Shown here one piece after another: positions 41,132-49,908 of a stretch of 64,000 bases of DNA. The notes beneath the pieces are model-generated. The model made no database searches, was not told where the DNA came from, and saw only the letters and a list, made by a program, of their open reading frames with translations. Positions within the stretch are counted from its first letter, which is position 1. Every line of letters starts with the position of its first letter. This DNA is from DAITAZ01 sp036824045 (lineage in GTDB: Bacteria; Pseudomonadota; Gammaproteobacteria; Burkholderiales; Rhodocyclaceae). The stretch spans positions 24,278 to 88,277 of the forward strand of contig DAITAZ010000011.1 in the NCBI GenBank assembly GCA_036824045.1, given 5' to 3'. A program made the position numbers and the translations under genes.

Positions 41132-42868
41132 TTAGAGGCCCAGCACCACTTTGGCGCTGACGGCGATCTGGTAGAGGATCTGGGTCATGTCTTTCCAGAT
41201 CTGGCGGGATTTCACGTCCACCTTGGGCAGGACGAGGATTTCGTCGCCGGGGCGGACGGTGTTGTCGCCCTGGCGGCTGCCGGGGCTGACGTCGGCGAAG
41301 CTGCCGTCCCGGTGGGCGAGGATGATGCGGCTGCCGTCCGGGTTCTGGGAGAAGCCGCCGGCGCGATGGATGTATTCGGTGGCGCCGAGCCGGGCGTCCC
41401 AGGCGATGGCGTTGGGGAAGAGCACTTCTCCGCTCACCAGGACCAGACCGTCCTTCACCGGCACCTTGAGCACGTCGCCGTTTTCCAGCAGCAGGTCGTC
41501 GCGGGCGGTCGCCTGGCCGATCTGCACCTGGCCGGAAGGTTCCACCTTGGTGGCCCGGTCCACCCACTTCAAGAGCAGGTCGGCTTCCTCGCTGCGCAGG
41601 CGCGCCTCGTCGCTGGTGCCGGAACGGGCGGTCAGCACCGCGGCTTCAAAGTTGCGCAGCGCCGTGGTGAGCATCTTCTTCTGCCGTTCCTTCACGCTCT
41701 GGCGGAAGAGCTGGGTGCTCTGGGCGTCCGAGCGTTCGTTGAACTCGATGCGGCGCAACAGCTCGCCCAGGCGGGCGCCCCAGGGGAGCACGTATTCCTG
41801 GGCGCTCAGGTGTTCGCCTTCCACCCGCACGGTGATGGTGCCGGGCTTCTTGTCGGCGGTGAATTCCACTTCGTCGCCGTCGGTCAGGGCCACGCGGCTG
41901 GCCTCGGCCAGGGGGTAGTACTCCACGTTGCGGGTTGCCCCGGTGTTGCGGATGACGCGGGCGTGGGTGGCTTCGGGCCGAGGTTTGGCCAGCCGCACCA
42001 GATCGGCAACGGAGTAGTGCCCGGGGGCGAACTCGAAGCGGCGGGCGTTCTCGGCCAGGCCGCTGACCCGCAGGGTGTGTTGGCGGGGCGGAACGAAGAT
42101 CACGTCGCCGTCGGTGAGCTGGGCGCCGGTCAGACGCCCGTCGAGCAGGAAGTCATAGAGATTGACCGTGGCCCGCACCTGGCTGCCCCGCTTGATCTGT
42201 ACGGCGAGGAAGGAGCCCCGGTCCGGGTCGATCCCGCCGGCCTGGTCCAGGTACTGGATCAGGCTGTCCATCGAGGTGCCGCCGTACAGGCCGGGGCGAC
42301 GCACGAAGCCGCTGACGAACACCCGCACCGGCTGGGCGCCGGCCAGCGCCGCGTAGCAATAGACATTGGCCCGGAACACCCGGCGCACGGCCGCTTCCAC
42401 GGTGCCCTGGAGGTCGCGGTTCTTGACTCCGGCCAGTTTCACCGGCCCCAGGTGGGGCAGGAAGATATTGCCCTGGGGGTCCACCGTGTAGCCGCTGTCG
42501 GCCTCGAACGCGCCCCACAGACGCACCTGGACCCGGTCGCCCACGGCGATCTGGTAGTCCGGGTTGAACTGGGCGGCGCCCTGGCGGGAGAAAGCCCCGG
42601 TGAAGAGCTGGGCGCCGAACACTTCGCTTTGCTGGTTGGCGCTGGCCGCGGCGCTCGGCGGTGGGGGCGCCACGTCGGTCATGCCCGGCAGGGCTGGCGC
42701 AGCCTCGGCCTTGGCCGCCGCTTCGGCCCGGGCTGCCCGGCCGGCATCGGGCAGCGTGCCGCCGGGGATCAGGGTGGCGTAGGGGGTGGCGGCGGGCACC
42801 TTGTCCGCCGCGTGGGCAAAGCCTGCCAGGAGAGCCGCGGAGAGGGGAAGCAGGAGCAGGGGGCGCAT
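41132..42868 (-). CDS. kpsD: Capsule export outer-membrane/periplasmic protein (KpsD-like, poly-export family)
   Basis: A 578-residue protein with a cleavable signal peptide (MRPLLLLPLSAALLAGFAHA). A polysaccharide export domain (about 95-190, IAVGDRVQVRLWGAFE) follows, then SLBB-like repeats (VFVSGFVRRPGLYGG, LRVSGLAENARRFEF, VLVSGEVLFPNAIAW). The end is helical, as expected for the KpsD class of group 2 systems. It carries the polymer across periplasm and outer membrane with the KpsE-like partner encoded 3 bp upstream. No lipobox cysteine was seen, so the anchoring differs from Wza. Confidence 0.88.
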   Translation of the reverse strand: MRPLLLLPLSAALLAGFAHAADKVPAATPYATLIPGGTLPDAGRAARAEAAAKAEAAPALPGMTDVAPPPPSAAASANQQSEVFGAQLFTGAFSRQGAAQFNPDYQIAVGDRVQVRLWGAFEADSGYTVDPQGNIFLPHLGPVKLAGVKNRDLQGTVEAAVRRVFRANVYCYAALAGAQPVRVFVSGFVRRPGLYGGTSMDSLIQYLDQAGGIDPDRGSFLAVQIKRGSQVRATVNLYDFLLDGRLTGAQLTDGDVIFVPPRQHTLRVSGLAENARRFEFAPGHYSVADLVRLAKPRPEATHARVIRNTGATRNVEYYPLAEASRVALTDGDEVEFTADKKPGTITVRVEGEHLSAQEYVLPWGARLGELLRRIEFNERSDAQSTQLFRQSVKERQKKMLTTALRNFEAAVLTARSGTSDEARLRSEEADLLLKWVDRATKVEPSGQVQIGQATARDDLLLENGDVLKVPVKDGLVLVSGEVLFPNAIAWDARLGATEYIHRAGGFSQNPDGSRIILAHRDGSFADVSPGSRQGDNTVRPGDEILVLPKVDVKSRQIWKDMTQILYQIAVSAKVVLGL

Positions 42869-42871
42869 GGG

Positions 42872-44029
42872 TCAATCCTTGTGATCGCGGATGATGGCGG
42901 CGAACAGCCGGAACACGCCGGCCAGCACCAGGGTGGCCAGCGCGAACAGGGCGATGTTGTAGAGCCGGCGCGGCTCCAGCGGGTACTGGGGCAGGCCCGG
43001 CGCCTGCACCACCGAAACTTTCTTGAGGGTGCGGGTGGCCTCGATCCGCCCCCGCTCCAGGGCGGTGAGCGCCGTCTGGTACACCTTCTGCGCGAACTCC
43101 GCCTCCAGTTGCAGGCGCTGGTGCTCCTCCACCACCTTGTTCAGGGTGTTGCCGGCGGGGGAGGCCAGGCGGGCCAGTTCCTGGCTGCGCTGTTTTTCCA
43201 GCGCCTGGATCTGGTAGTTCAGTTGCACCACGTCCGGCGCCGTCGGGCTCAGGTAGGCGCGCATCACTTCGCGCCGGGTCTTGAGTTCGGCGAGCTGGCT
43301 TTCCATTTCGGCCGCGATGCGCCCCAGCGCTTCGGCGGCGCCTTGGGGGGAGGCAAGCCCCTTGCTGTTCTGGAAGGCCACCACGGCCTGGCGGGTGCGC
43401 AACACCCGCTCGCTCATCTGTTCCACCTGCCGTTCCAGGAAGGAAACCTGCTCGCGTGCCAGCCGGTGGCCCATGTCGTTCATGAAGCGTTCGCCCTCCT
43501 CCACCAGCATGGAGGCGACGGCCTGGGCCTTTTCCGGTGAATAGGCCTGGGCCTTGATGCGCAGCACGCCGGAGAAATCGTCGTACTCCACGCTTACCCG
43601 GGAGAGGTAGTGCCGGTGGAACCACTCCCGCGACATCTTGGGCGACCACATGCGGGAGAACACATCCTGGTCACGGTCGCTGAAGTGGGTGCGCAGGTCC
43701 AGTTTGTCGTCCAGCTTCACCAGCATGTCCGTCGACAGCAGATGCTCGCGCAGCAGCAGCAGGTCGTGTCCGCTCTTGGCGCCGAGCAGGGAGGCGAAAT
43801 CGGTGCTGGGGCCGGCGGCCAGTTCGGTGCGGTCCACCACCACGTTGGCTTCGGATACGTAGCGGTCGGAGGCGATCACCCCCCAGTACAGGGTGCTGGC
43901 GGCGATGATGGCCAGCGCGCCGTTGAGCGTGCGGTGGCGCAACCAGGCCGGCACGCGGCGCCGTGTTCCCGCCGGGGTGTCAACGGGCGTTTCCCGCCAC
44001 AGGGTCTGGCTCGGGATGCGGTCGTTCAT
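42872..44029 (-). CDS. kpsE: Capsule export inner-membrane/periplasmic adaptor (KpsE-like, PCP family)
   Basis: A 385-residue polysaccharide co-polymerase-type protein. It has an N-terminal membrane helix (about 30-50, TLNGALAIIAASTLYWGVI), a large periplasmic domain with long coiled coils (about 185-330, Glu/Gln/Arg-rich heptads) and a second membrane helix near the C-terminus (about 355-378). The Pro-rich PGLPQYPLEPRR before the last helix is typical of KpsE/Wzz-like proteins. The start overlaps the kpsT stop (ATGA). It links the ABC exporter to the KpsD-like channel. Confidence 0.88.
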   Translation of the reverse strand: MNDRIPSQTLWRETPVDTPAGTRRRVPAWLRHRTLNGALAIIAASTLYWGVIASDRYVSEANVVVDRTELAAGPSTDFASLLGAKSGHDLLLLREHLLSTDMLVKLDDKLDLRTHFSDRDQDVFSRMWSPKMSREWFHRHYLSRVSVEYDDFSGVLRIKAQAYSPEKAQAVASMLVEEGERFMNDMGHRLAREQVSFLERQVEQMSERVLRTRQAVVAFQNSKGLASPQGAAEALGRIAAEMESQLAELKTRREVMRAYLSPTAPDVVQLNYQIQALEKQRSQELARLASPAGNTLNKVVEEHQRLQLEAEFAQKVYQTALTALERGRIEATRTLKKVSVVQAPGLPQYPLEPRRLYNIALFALATLVLAGVFRLFAAIIRDHKD

Positions 44030-44691
44030 GTGTTGAGGCTTTCCTTGTAGCGGGCAAGCGCTTCGTCCACCGAGTCGAACCAGTGGGCCTTGCCCTGATG
44101 CAGCCAGATGCCGGCCTGGCAGAACTGCTTGAGGGTGCTCTCGCCGTGAGAGACCATGATCAGCCCCGCCCGGTCCGCCAGTTCGCGGAAGGCCAGGGCC
44201 GATTTCTTCTTGAAGGCGGCGTCGCCCACCGAGGTGAGCTCGTCCACCAGATAAAGATCGAAGTCGAACGCGAGCGAAAGGGCGAATTTGAGCCGCGCCT
44301 GCATCCCGGAGGAGTAGGTGCGGATGGGCTCGTCGAAATCGTCGCCCAGTTCGGCGAACTCCTGGATGAAGGCCAGCCGCTCGGCCAGGTCGGCGCTGTG
44401 GCCGTACAGGCGGCACACGAACTTGGCGTTTTGGCGCCCGGTGAGCGCGCCCTGCAGGCCGCCGGCCAGGCCCAGGGGCCAGGAAACCCGGCAGCGCCGT
44501 TCCACCGCCCCGCGGGAGGGCGTATCGGCGCCGGCGATGAGCGAGAGCAGGGTGGATTTGCCGGCGCCGTTGGCCCCGATCAGCCCCACCCGGGCGCGGG
44601 CGGGGATCTCCAGGTCGATGCCGTCCAGCACCCAGCGGCCGGGGCCGTGCTCGGTGCGGAAGCGTTTGGCCACGTCGCGCAGGAGGATCAT
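44026..44691 (-). CDS. kpsT: Capsule polysaccharide ABC exporter ATPase (KpsT)
   Basis: A 221-residue ATPase, the normal length for KpsT. Walker A is GANGAGKST, the ABC signature region is RTYSSGMQARLKFALS, Walker B is LYLVDELTSVGD and the switch histidine is in MVSHGES. The ATG at 44691 follows AGGAGG-like sequence and overlaps the kpsM stop. With KpsM it exports the lipid-linked, KDO-primed capsule polymer across the inner membrane. Confidence 0.95.
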   Translation of the reverse strand: MILLRDVAKRFRTEHGPGRWVLDGIDLEIPARARVGLIGANGAGKSTLLSLIAGADTPSRGAVERRCRVSWPLGLAGGLQGALTGRQNAKFVCRLYGHSADLAERLAFIQEFAELGDDFDEPIRTYSSGMQARLKFALSLAFDFDLYLVDELTSVGDAAFKKKSALAFRELADRAGLIMVSHGESTLKQFCQAGIWLHQGKAHWFDSVDEALARYKESLNT

Positions 44692-45473
44692 CGCGACACC
44701 AGCCGGCGGGCGTAGCGCAGGTGCAGCGCCAGGCCGAAGAACACGGTCAGCGCCCCGAACCCGCCCAGGTAGGCGAGGCTGGTTTCGGGCACCGCGTGGT
44801 ATTGGCTGAAGAAGGCGCCCCGTAGCGCCTCCATGCCGTGCATGATCGGGTTGGCCATCAGCCATTCCCGATAGGGCTGGGGAATGGCCATGGCCGGAAA
44901 CATCACCCCCGACGCCAGATACAGGGGGCGAAAGGCCAGGGGGGCGAGCTTGCCCACCTCCGGCACCAGATCAGACAGCACCGAAAGGCTCAGGGCCAGG
45001 CCCAGACCCAGGCACCAGATCAGGAAGACCACCACCATGGCCCCCAGGGGGTCGTCGGGCAGGCCGTGGAGGCCGAAGAAGCTGGCGGCGCCCATGAGCA
45101 CCAGCCCCGCGGTGGCCATCACAAAGCCTTCCAGCGCGGCGCGCACCAGCACCGTGTCCACCGGCCTCACCTGGCGATAGGCAAACAGGGCCAGATTGGC
45201 CCGCACCGCTTCCATCGAGCGGGTGGCCGTGCCCTGCACCAGGGCGAAGGCCAGCACGCCGGTCATGATGAACATGCTGCCGTCCACCCCGGAGATGATG
45301 CGCTGGTAGATGAAGCCGAACAGCCCCATCAGCAGCAGCACCTGAGCGGTCGGTTCCACCAGTATCCAGAGCCAGGCTCCCCGGCCGGCGGCCAGCCGGC
45401 CCAGCATCTCCCGCAGGAAAAGGGCTTTCCAGACGGCGAGGGATACGGCGGCGGAAGAACGGGCTGTACTCAT
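44688..45473 (-). CDS. kpsM: Capsule polysaccharide ABC exporter permease (KpsM)
   Basis: A 261-residue ABC-2 type permease with about six membrane helices and the family's FLREMLGRLAAGRGAWLWIL N-terminal amphipathic stretch. The C-terminal block PIMHGMEALRGAFF matches KpsM/BexB. It is the first gene of the capsule transcript, which runs kpsM-kpsT-kpsE-kpsD-kdsD and on to kdsA with only short gaps or overlaps. The start at 45473 is preferred over an in-frame ATG 33 bp upstream because it leaves the usual short cytoplasmic N-terminus. Confidence 0.93.
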   Translation of the reverse strand: MSTARSSAAVSLAVWKALFLREMLGRLAAGRGAWLWILVEPTAQVLLLMGLFGFIYQRIISGVDGSMFIMTGVLAFALVQGTATRSMEAVRANLALFAYRQVRPVDTVLVRAALEGFVMATAGLVLMGAASFFGLHGLPDDPLGAMVVVFLIWCLGLGLALSLSVLSDLVPEVGKLAPLAFRPLYLASGVMFPAMAIPQPYREWLMANPIMHGMEALRGAFFSQYHAVPETSLAYLGGFGALTVFFGLALHLRYARRLVSR

Positions 45474-45945
45474 GGGGCGCTGGTTTCGGGTTGTTCGGTT
45501 CCACATGCGGTCTGGGCCGAGGCGAGGCCCGGCACGTTCCCCATGGGCGTCGACACGCCTGCAGGGGAGGTTTGCTGCATTGAATCACGCAGCCCGCGGG
45601 CACGATTTTTCGGGGTGAGCCATTTTTGGCCGCTTTATCCCGCGGCCCCGGGCGGGGGCGGATTCCGGGGCCACGGTCGGGGAACGGCTGGGCCGGCATG
45701 GCCAGCGGGGCTGGATGGCGGCGCTGGGGCGGGTTCCCCGGCTGGTGGGCAAGCCCTTGTTTTCGTGAGCTTGTTCCTGGCTTGCGGCGGTTCGCGGCGG
45801 ATATTCCCCCGGGCCAGGGGGGCGGGGACATCCGCGCCGCCTTCGCCGGCGGAGGGCGTTGGGGCCCAGCTTGGCGCTCCGGGGATTTACCTGGATTTAC
45901 GCTGCCTTAACCGCGGCTGACCCGGGGCGGGGGAACAATCGTTCC
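45474..45945. other. Intergenic region upstream of the capsule operon
   Basis: About 470 bp without a supported gene. It must hold the promoter for kpsM (minus strand). No ops/JUMPstart element was found. A near-perfect inverted repeat, GCTGCAT-TGAATC-ACGCAGC (45574-45593, 6 of 7 positions paired), lies about 100 bp before kpsM and is a candidate operator. Confidence 0.4.
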
Positions 45946-46227
45946 ATGAAATCCCGTTCCGAACCCCTGGCGCGACCCAAGGCGTGTGCTGCTGCGCTGG
46001 CGCTGGTTGTGATCAGCGGCTGTGCCGCTTGGCCTGCGGTGGGGCCGGACTACGCGGTGGCGGTTGGCATTCCGGCGGACGTGTTGCGCCAGCGCCCGGA
46101 TCTGATCGCCGCGAAGCGCCGGCTTGCCCCCGAAATCGCCCGCGTCGGCCAGAAGCGGGCGCAACGCTTTCCCAGCCTGACCCTGAGCGGCACCTTCGGC
46201 TGGCAGGCCTACAGCCTGGGCGCGTAG
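45946..46227 (+). pseudogene. Remnant of an RND outer-membrane efflux lipoprotein (NodT/OprM family)
   Basis: A 93-codon frame that begins with a lipoprotein signal (VVISGCAAW, lipobox cysteine) and the N-terminal VGPDY of NodT-type channels. It jumps directly to the middle of the family (GIPADVLRQRPDLIAAKRRL, then FPSLTLSGTFGWQA) and stops. Normal proteins are about 450-500 residues, so an internal stretch of roughly 200 residues and the C-terminal half are missing. No homologous frame continues after the TAG. It is a decayed gene, probably the lost partner of some efflux system. Confidence 0.75.
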
Positions 46228-46335
46228 GGGGCTGGCGGCAGCCTCTTTCGCACGCTGGGCGGCGCGCCTCGATCCCATCGAGGCCCTGCGCCACGAATAG
46301 GCGGGGCGCGGTCACTCCGGGAGGGCGGTTGTGCC

Positions 46336-47283
46336 TTAGGCCTGCTTCTGGGTCTGCACGCGCGGCGGAGCCTGCAGGGCGAGCGCTTCCGGGCTGCCTT
46401 CCGGGAGCACGGTGACGCGGGCTTCCAGCTCCTGCCCGCCGCCGCCCAGGATGACTCCGCGCATGGGCGTGACATCGGAGAAATCCCGGCCCCAGCCCAG
46501 CACGATGTGCTGGTCCCGGGGCTGGCAGTTGTTGGTGGGGTCGAATTCCACCCAGCCGATTTCCGGGCACCACAGCGCAACCCAGGCGTGGGAGGCGTCG
46601 GCGCCAATCATGCGCGGTTGCCCCGGGGGGGGCGTGGTGAGCAGATAGCCGCTCACATAGCGGGCGGAGAGGCCGAGTCCGCGCAGGGCCGCGATCATCA
46701 GGTGGGCGAAGTCCTGGCACACGCCGCGCCGCTGCTCCAGGACCTGGGCCAGAGGCGTGGCCACCGTGGTGGCTTCCGGGTCGAAGCTGAAGTCCCGGAA
46801 GATGCGCCGGGTGAGGTGGCGGGCGCCATCGAGCAGGCCGGTGCCCGGCGGGAAGCTCTCCCGCCCGTAGTCAGTGAGGGCGGGAAAGGCGGCCACCTGG
46901 GGGGAGTCGTAGGCGTAGAGCGTGGGTTCCAGCGGGGTGGTGGGCGGCAGGCCGCGCAGCAATTGGGCGACCTGCTGCCAGTCCGGCCCGCTGGTGGACA
47001 CCCACTCGGCTGGCGGCGGGGTGACGGAGGCGGTGGAGTCCACCCGCACCAGCAGTTCCATGTGCGGGCTGCGGATCTCGAAGTTGAGCGTGGTGTTGCC
47101 GAAGTAGTCCAGGTGCCAGCTCTGCTCCGCCGGGTAGGGGGAGACCTGGATGTCGTGGTCCAGCACCGTCTGCCGGGCGGTGGTGCGGGGCGTCAGATGC
47201 AGGTGCTGCTGCGACAGGCTCACCGGCGCCGTATAGCGGTAGTGGGTTTCGTGCAGGATGCGGTAGCGGGCGGCGATGCTCAC
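46336..47283 (-). CDS. Transglutaminase-like cysteine peptidase, BTLCP/SCP family
   Basis: A 315-residue protein. The start is taken as GTG 47283, after a GAGGGGGG ribosome site. An N-terminal beta domain (HYRYTAPVSLSQQHLHLTPR) precedes the transglutaminase-like core with catalytic Cys189 (RRGVCQDFAH), His232 (ASHAWVALW) and Asp248 (FDPTNN). These proteins accompany circularly permuted ATP-grasp and alpha-E proteins and are thought to hydrolyse or transfer the peptide/isopeptide bonds those enzymes make. It is the last gene of the minus-strand amidoligase set, 79 bp after the ATP-grasp/alpha-E gene. Confidence 0.87.
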   Translation of the reverse strand: MSIAARYRILHETHYRYTAPVSLSQQHLHLTPRTTARQTVLDHDIQVSPYPAEQSWHLDYFGNTTLNFEIRSPHMELLVRVDSTASVTPPPAEWVSTSGPDWQQVAQLLRGLPPTTPLEPTLYAYDSPQVAAFPALTDYGRESFPPGTGLLDGARHLTRRIFRDFSFDPEATTVATPLAQVLEQRRGVCQDFAHLMIAALRGLGLSARYVSGYLLTTPPPGQPRMIGADASHAWVALWCPEIGWVEFDPTNNCQPRDQHIVLGWGRDFSDVTPMRGVILGGGGQELEARVTVLPEGSPEALALQAPPRVQTQKQA

Positions 47284-47362
47284 TGAACCCCCCTCTTCAA
47301 GGTGCCGGGCATCCTCCTCGGGGGCGGTGCCGGGCATCTTTCCGGTCGCCCCATGGGGGTGT

Positions 47363-49846
47363 TCATGCCGCCACCTGCATGGTGGCGGAGGCATGGCTGA
47401 AGAAGCGCAGGCTCAGTTGCTCCGCCAGGCGGTAGGTGTCGGTGCGCAGGTTGGTCAGGGCCTGATGCAGCCGGAGCGAGGCGGGGGAGTAGTCCTCCTG
47501 CGCATCCAGGTCGCGCAGGCCGAGCACCGAACCGGCGATGAGCTCGGCGCCGCACTCGCCGAAGGTGGACGACAGCCGCATCAGGTAGTCCAGCAGGCCG
47601 TTGGCCTGGAAGGCGATGGCGCGGGGATTGGCGGTGTCCGCCAGCATCAGGTCCAACGCCGGCAGCCACTCCGGGCGCGACATGTAGCGGGCGCGGTAGG
47701 TCACGATGCTGTCGAAGAGTTCCAGCAGCCAGTCCAGCCCGCCTTCCTCGCCCATGGCCAGGGCTTGCTCGACGGCCTGGCAGTAGAACTGCAGGCGCTC
47801 GATGCGCCGCCCCACGGACAGGAACCGCCAGCCCTGATCGCGGGTCATGCCGTCCAGGCAAAAGCCGGAGAGCGTCATGGTGCCGGACACGGTGTGGTCG
47901 AGCAGGGCCATGGCTTCAAACAGTCCCACCTTGCTGGGCGTGCGGCTCCCCACTTCCTGGGCCAGACTGGCAATGGTCCGCCAATTATCCGCGGAGAGCC
48001 GCTCCCGCAACTGGAAGCCCACCCGGGCCAGTTGCCGCAGGTTGCCCGCCAGGCCGAAGGGGCGCTCCGGGTCGGCCACGGCGTGGATGAATTCCAGGGT
48101 CCGGCTGGCGCCGCTGGCGGGCTCTTCGCCTTCCTCGGGCCGGGGCAGCAGCCCCACCGTGGTGCACAGCTCGGCGATGGCGGGCCATTCCCGATCGTCT
48201 TCCACCGGCGTGTCGTCCAGCTCCCGGCCGATGGCGATGCGCAGCAGGCGGGCCAGGTTGTCGCAGCGCTCGGTGTAGCGCCCGAACCAGAAGAGGTTTT
48301 CCACCATGCGGCTGGACAGGTTGGGGCCGGTGCGTACCAGCTCGCTCACCCCGACGGCGCGGCGCTGGCTGGCGCCCCGTGTCACCGGGCCGTCCGCCAG
48401 CACCCATACGTCCTTGCTGCCGCCGCCACGCTGGCTGGAGATGATGCGTGCGTCCAGCTTGCTGGCGATCCGCGCCAGCCCACCGGGCATGACCTGATAG
48501 CCGCGCGGCGTGGCCACCGCGAACACCCGCAGCCCCACGGCGCGGGCACCCAGGCGGCGGGGGTGGTCCCGGTTCCACACCGGGGCCCGGGACAGGCGCA
48601 CCCATTCCTGGGCCACGTATTCGTAAGGGGCCGCCCGTACCTGCTGGATCAGCTTGCGCTGACCGTCCGCGCCCAGGTCGCCGCCGAACACGGGCAGCCG
48701 GCGCAACTGGGGGTAGGCGGGCTTGATCACCAGGCTTTCCAGTTGCTCCTCCACCGAGTCCAGGGCGGCGGGTTCGCCACACCACCAGGTGGCCACCGAG
48801 GGCATGGCCAGGGGCTCGCCCAGGATGCGCTGGCACAGGCCCGGCAGATAGCCCAGCAGGGCGCCGGATTCGAGCAGGCCCGAGCCCAGGGCGTTGGCGA
48901 TGAGCACGTTGCCGCGGCGGGCGGCCTCGGTCAGGCCGGGGATGCCCAGGGCGGAATCGGCACGCAGTTCCAGCGGGTCGCAGAAGTCGTCGTCGAGCCG
49001 GCGCAGGATGGCATGGACCCGCTGCAGCCCCACCAGGGTCTTGAGCCAGACGCAGCCGTGGCGCACCAGCAGATCTTGCCCTTCCACCAGGGGGAAGCCC
49101 AGTTGCCGGGCGAGGAAGGCGTGTTCGAAGTAGGTTTCGTTGTAGGGGCCGGGGGTGAGCACGACCGCGTTGGCCTGGCCGTCGTCACAGGGGGCCAGAC
49201 CGGTGAGGCTGTCCCGCAGGGCGGTGACGAAACCGGAGAGGGATTGCACCCGTTGCGCCCGGTACATCTCGGGGAAGAGCCGGGAAATGATCTGCCGGTT
49301 CTCCAGCGCATAGCCGATGCCCGAAGGTGCCTGGGTCCGGTCGTTCATCACCCACCAACGCCCGTCGGGTGAGCGCGCCAGGTCGGCGGCGTAGATGTTG
49401 AGGAAGGCGCCACCCGGCACCTGCGCCCCGTTCATGGGGTGGAGGAAGCCCGCGTGCCCGAAGACCAGCGCCGGCGGCAGCGCCCCCTGACGCAGCAGGT
49501 TCTGCTGCCCGTAGATGTCCGCCAGAATGTGGTTGAGCAGGCTGGCCCGCTGCGCCACCGCGGCCTCGATGCCGGCCCATTCGGCGGCATCGATCACCAG
49601 GGGCAGCGGGTCCAGGGTCCAGGGCCGATCGGTGCCGGCTTCGTCGCCATAGACGTTATAGGTGACGCCGTTTTCCCGGATTTGCCGGTCCACGCCGCCG
49701 AAGCGCAGGCGGATTTCCTCCGCCGACATTCCGGCCAGGGCGCGGAAGAGCGGATCGTAGTGTTCCCGTGGTTGCCCCCAGGTCGAGAACATCTCGTCGT
49801 AGCGGGCGTTGTCCTGCGGGAAGTCGTGGAGCAATTGACGGGGCAT
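47363..49846 (-). CDS. Circularly permuted ATP-grasp domain fused to alpha-E domain
   Basis: An 827-residue protein that joins what the plus-strand copy encodes as two genes. Residues about 1-490 are the circularly permuted ATP-grasp type 2 protein (DUF404/DUF407), with YNVYGDEAGTDRPW, PGPYNETYFEHAFLARQLG and QRGGGSKDVWVLADG. Residues about 520-827 are the alpha-E helical domain (DUF403), with ENLFWFGRYTERCDNLARLL. The ATP-grasp part probably ligates an amino acid or small amine onto a peptide or protein carboxylate. Neighbours on both sides encode transglutaminase-like proteins, so ligation and reversal are coupled. Confidence 0.9.
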   Translation of the reverse strand: MPRQLLHDFPQDNARYDEMFSTWGQPREHYDPLFRALAGMSAEEIRLRFGGVDRQIRENGVTYNVYGDEAGTDRPWTLDPLPLVIDAAEWAGIEAAVAQRASLLNHILADIYGQQNLLRQGALPPALVFGHAGFLHPMNGAQVPGGAFLNIYAADLARSPDGRWWVMNDRTQAPSGIGYALENRQIISRLFPEMYRAQRVQSLSGFVTALRDSLTGLAPCDDGQANAVVLTPGPYNETYFEHAFLARQLGFPLVEGQDLLVRHGCVWLKTLVGLQRVHAILRRLDDDFCDPLELRADSALGIPGLTEAARRGNVLIANALGSGLLESGALLGYLPGLCQRILGEPLAMPSVATWWCGEPAALDSVEEQLESLVIKPAYPQLRRLPVFGGDLGADGQRKLIQQVRAAPYEYVAQEWVRLSRAPVWNRDHPRRLGARAVGLRVFAVATPRGYQVMPGGLARIASKLDARIISSQRGGGSKDVWVLADGPVTRGASQRRAVGVSELVRTGPNLSSRMVENLFWFGRYTERCDNLARLLRIAIGRELDDTPVEDDREWPAIAELCTTVGLLPRPEEGEEPASGASRTLEFIHAVADPERPFGLAGNLRQLARVGFQLRERLSADNWRTIASLAQEVGSRTPSKVGLFEAMALLDHTVSGTMTLSGFCLDGMTRDQGWRFLSVGRRIERLQFYCQAVEQALAMGEEGGLDWLLELFDSIVTYRARYMSRPEWLPALDLMLADTANPRAIAFQANGLLDYLMRLSSTFGECGAELIAGSVLGLRDLDAQEDYSPASLRLHQALTNLRTDTYRLAEQLSLRFFSHASATMQVAA

Positions 49847-49908
49847 GGGTCAAAAGCGTAGCACAGCACCCCCGCTTGCGCGGGGGCCAAGCCCTGTCAC
49901 CGTGGCCG

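Noticed and set aside
46266..46284. Perfect 8-bp inverted repeat GCCTCGAT/ATCGAGGC
   Set aside because: No T-run and located after a decayed gene; not enough to call it a terminator or operator.
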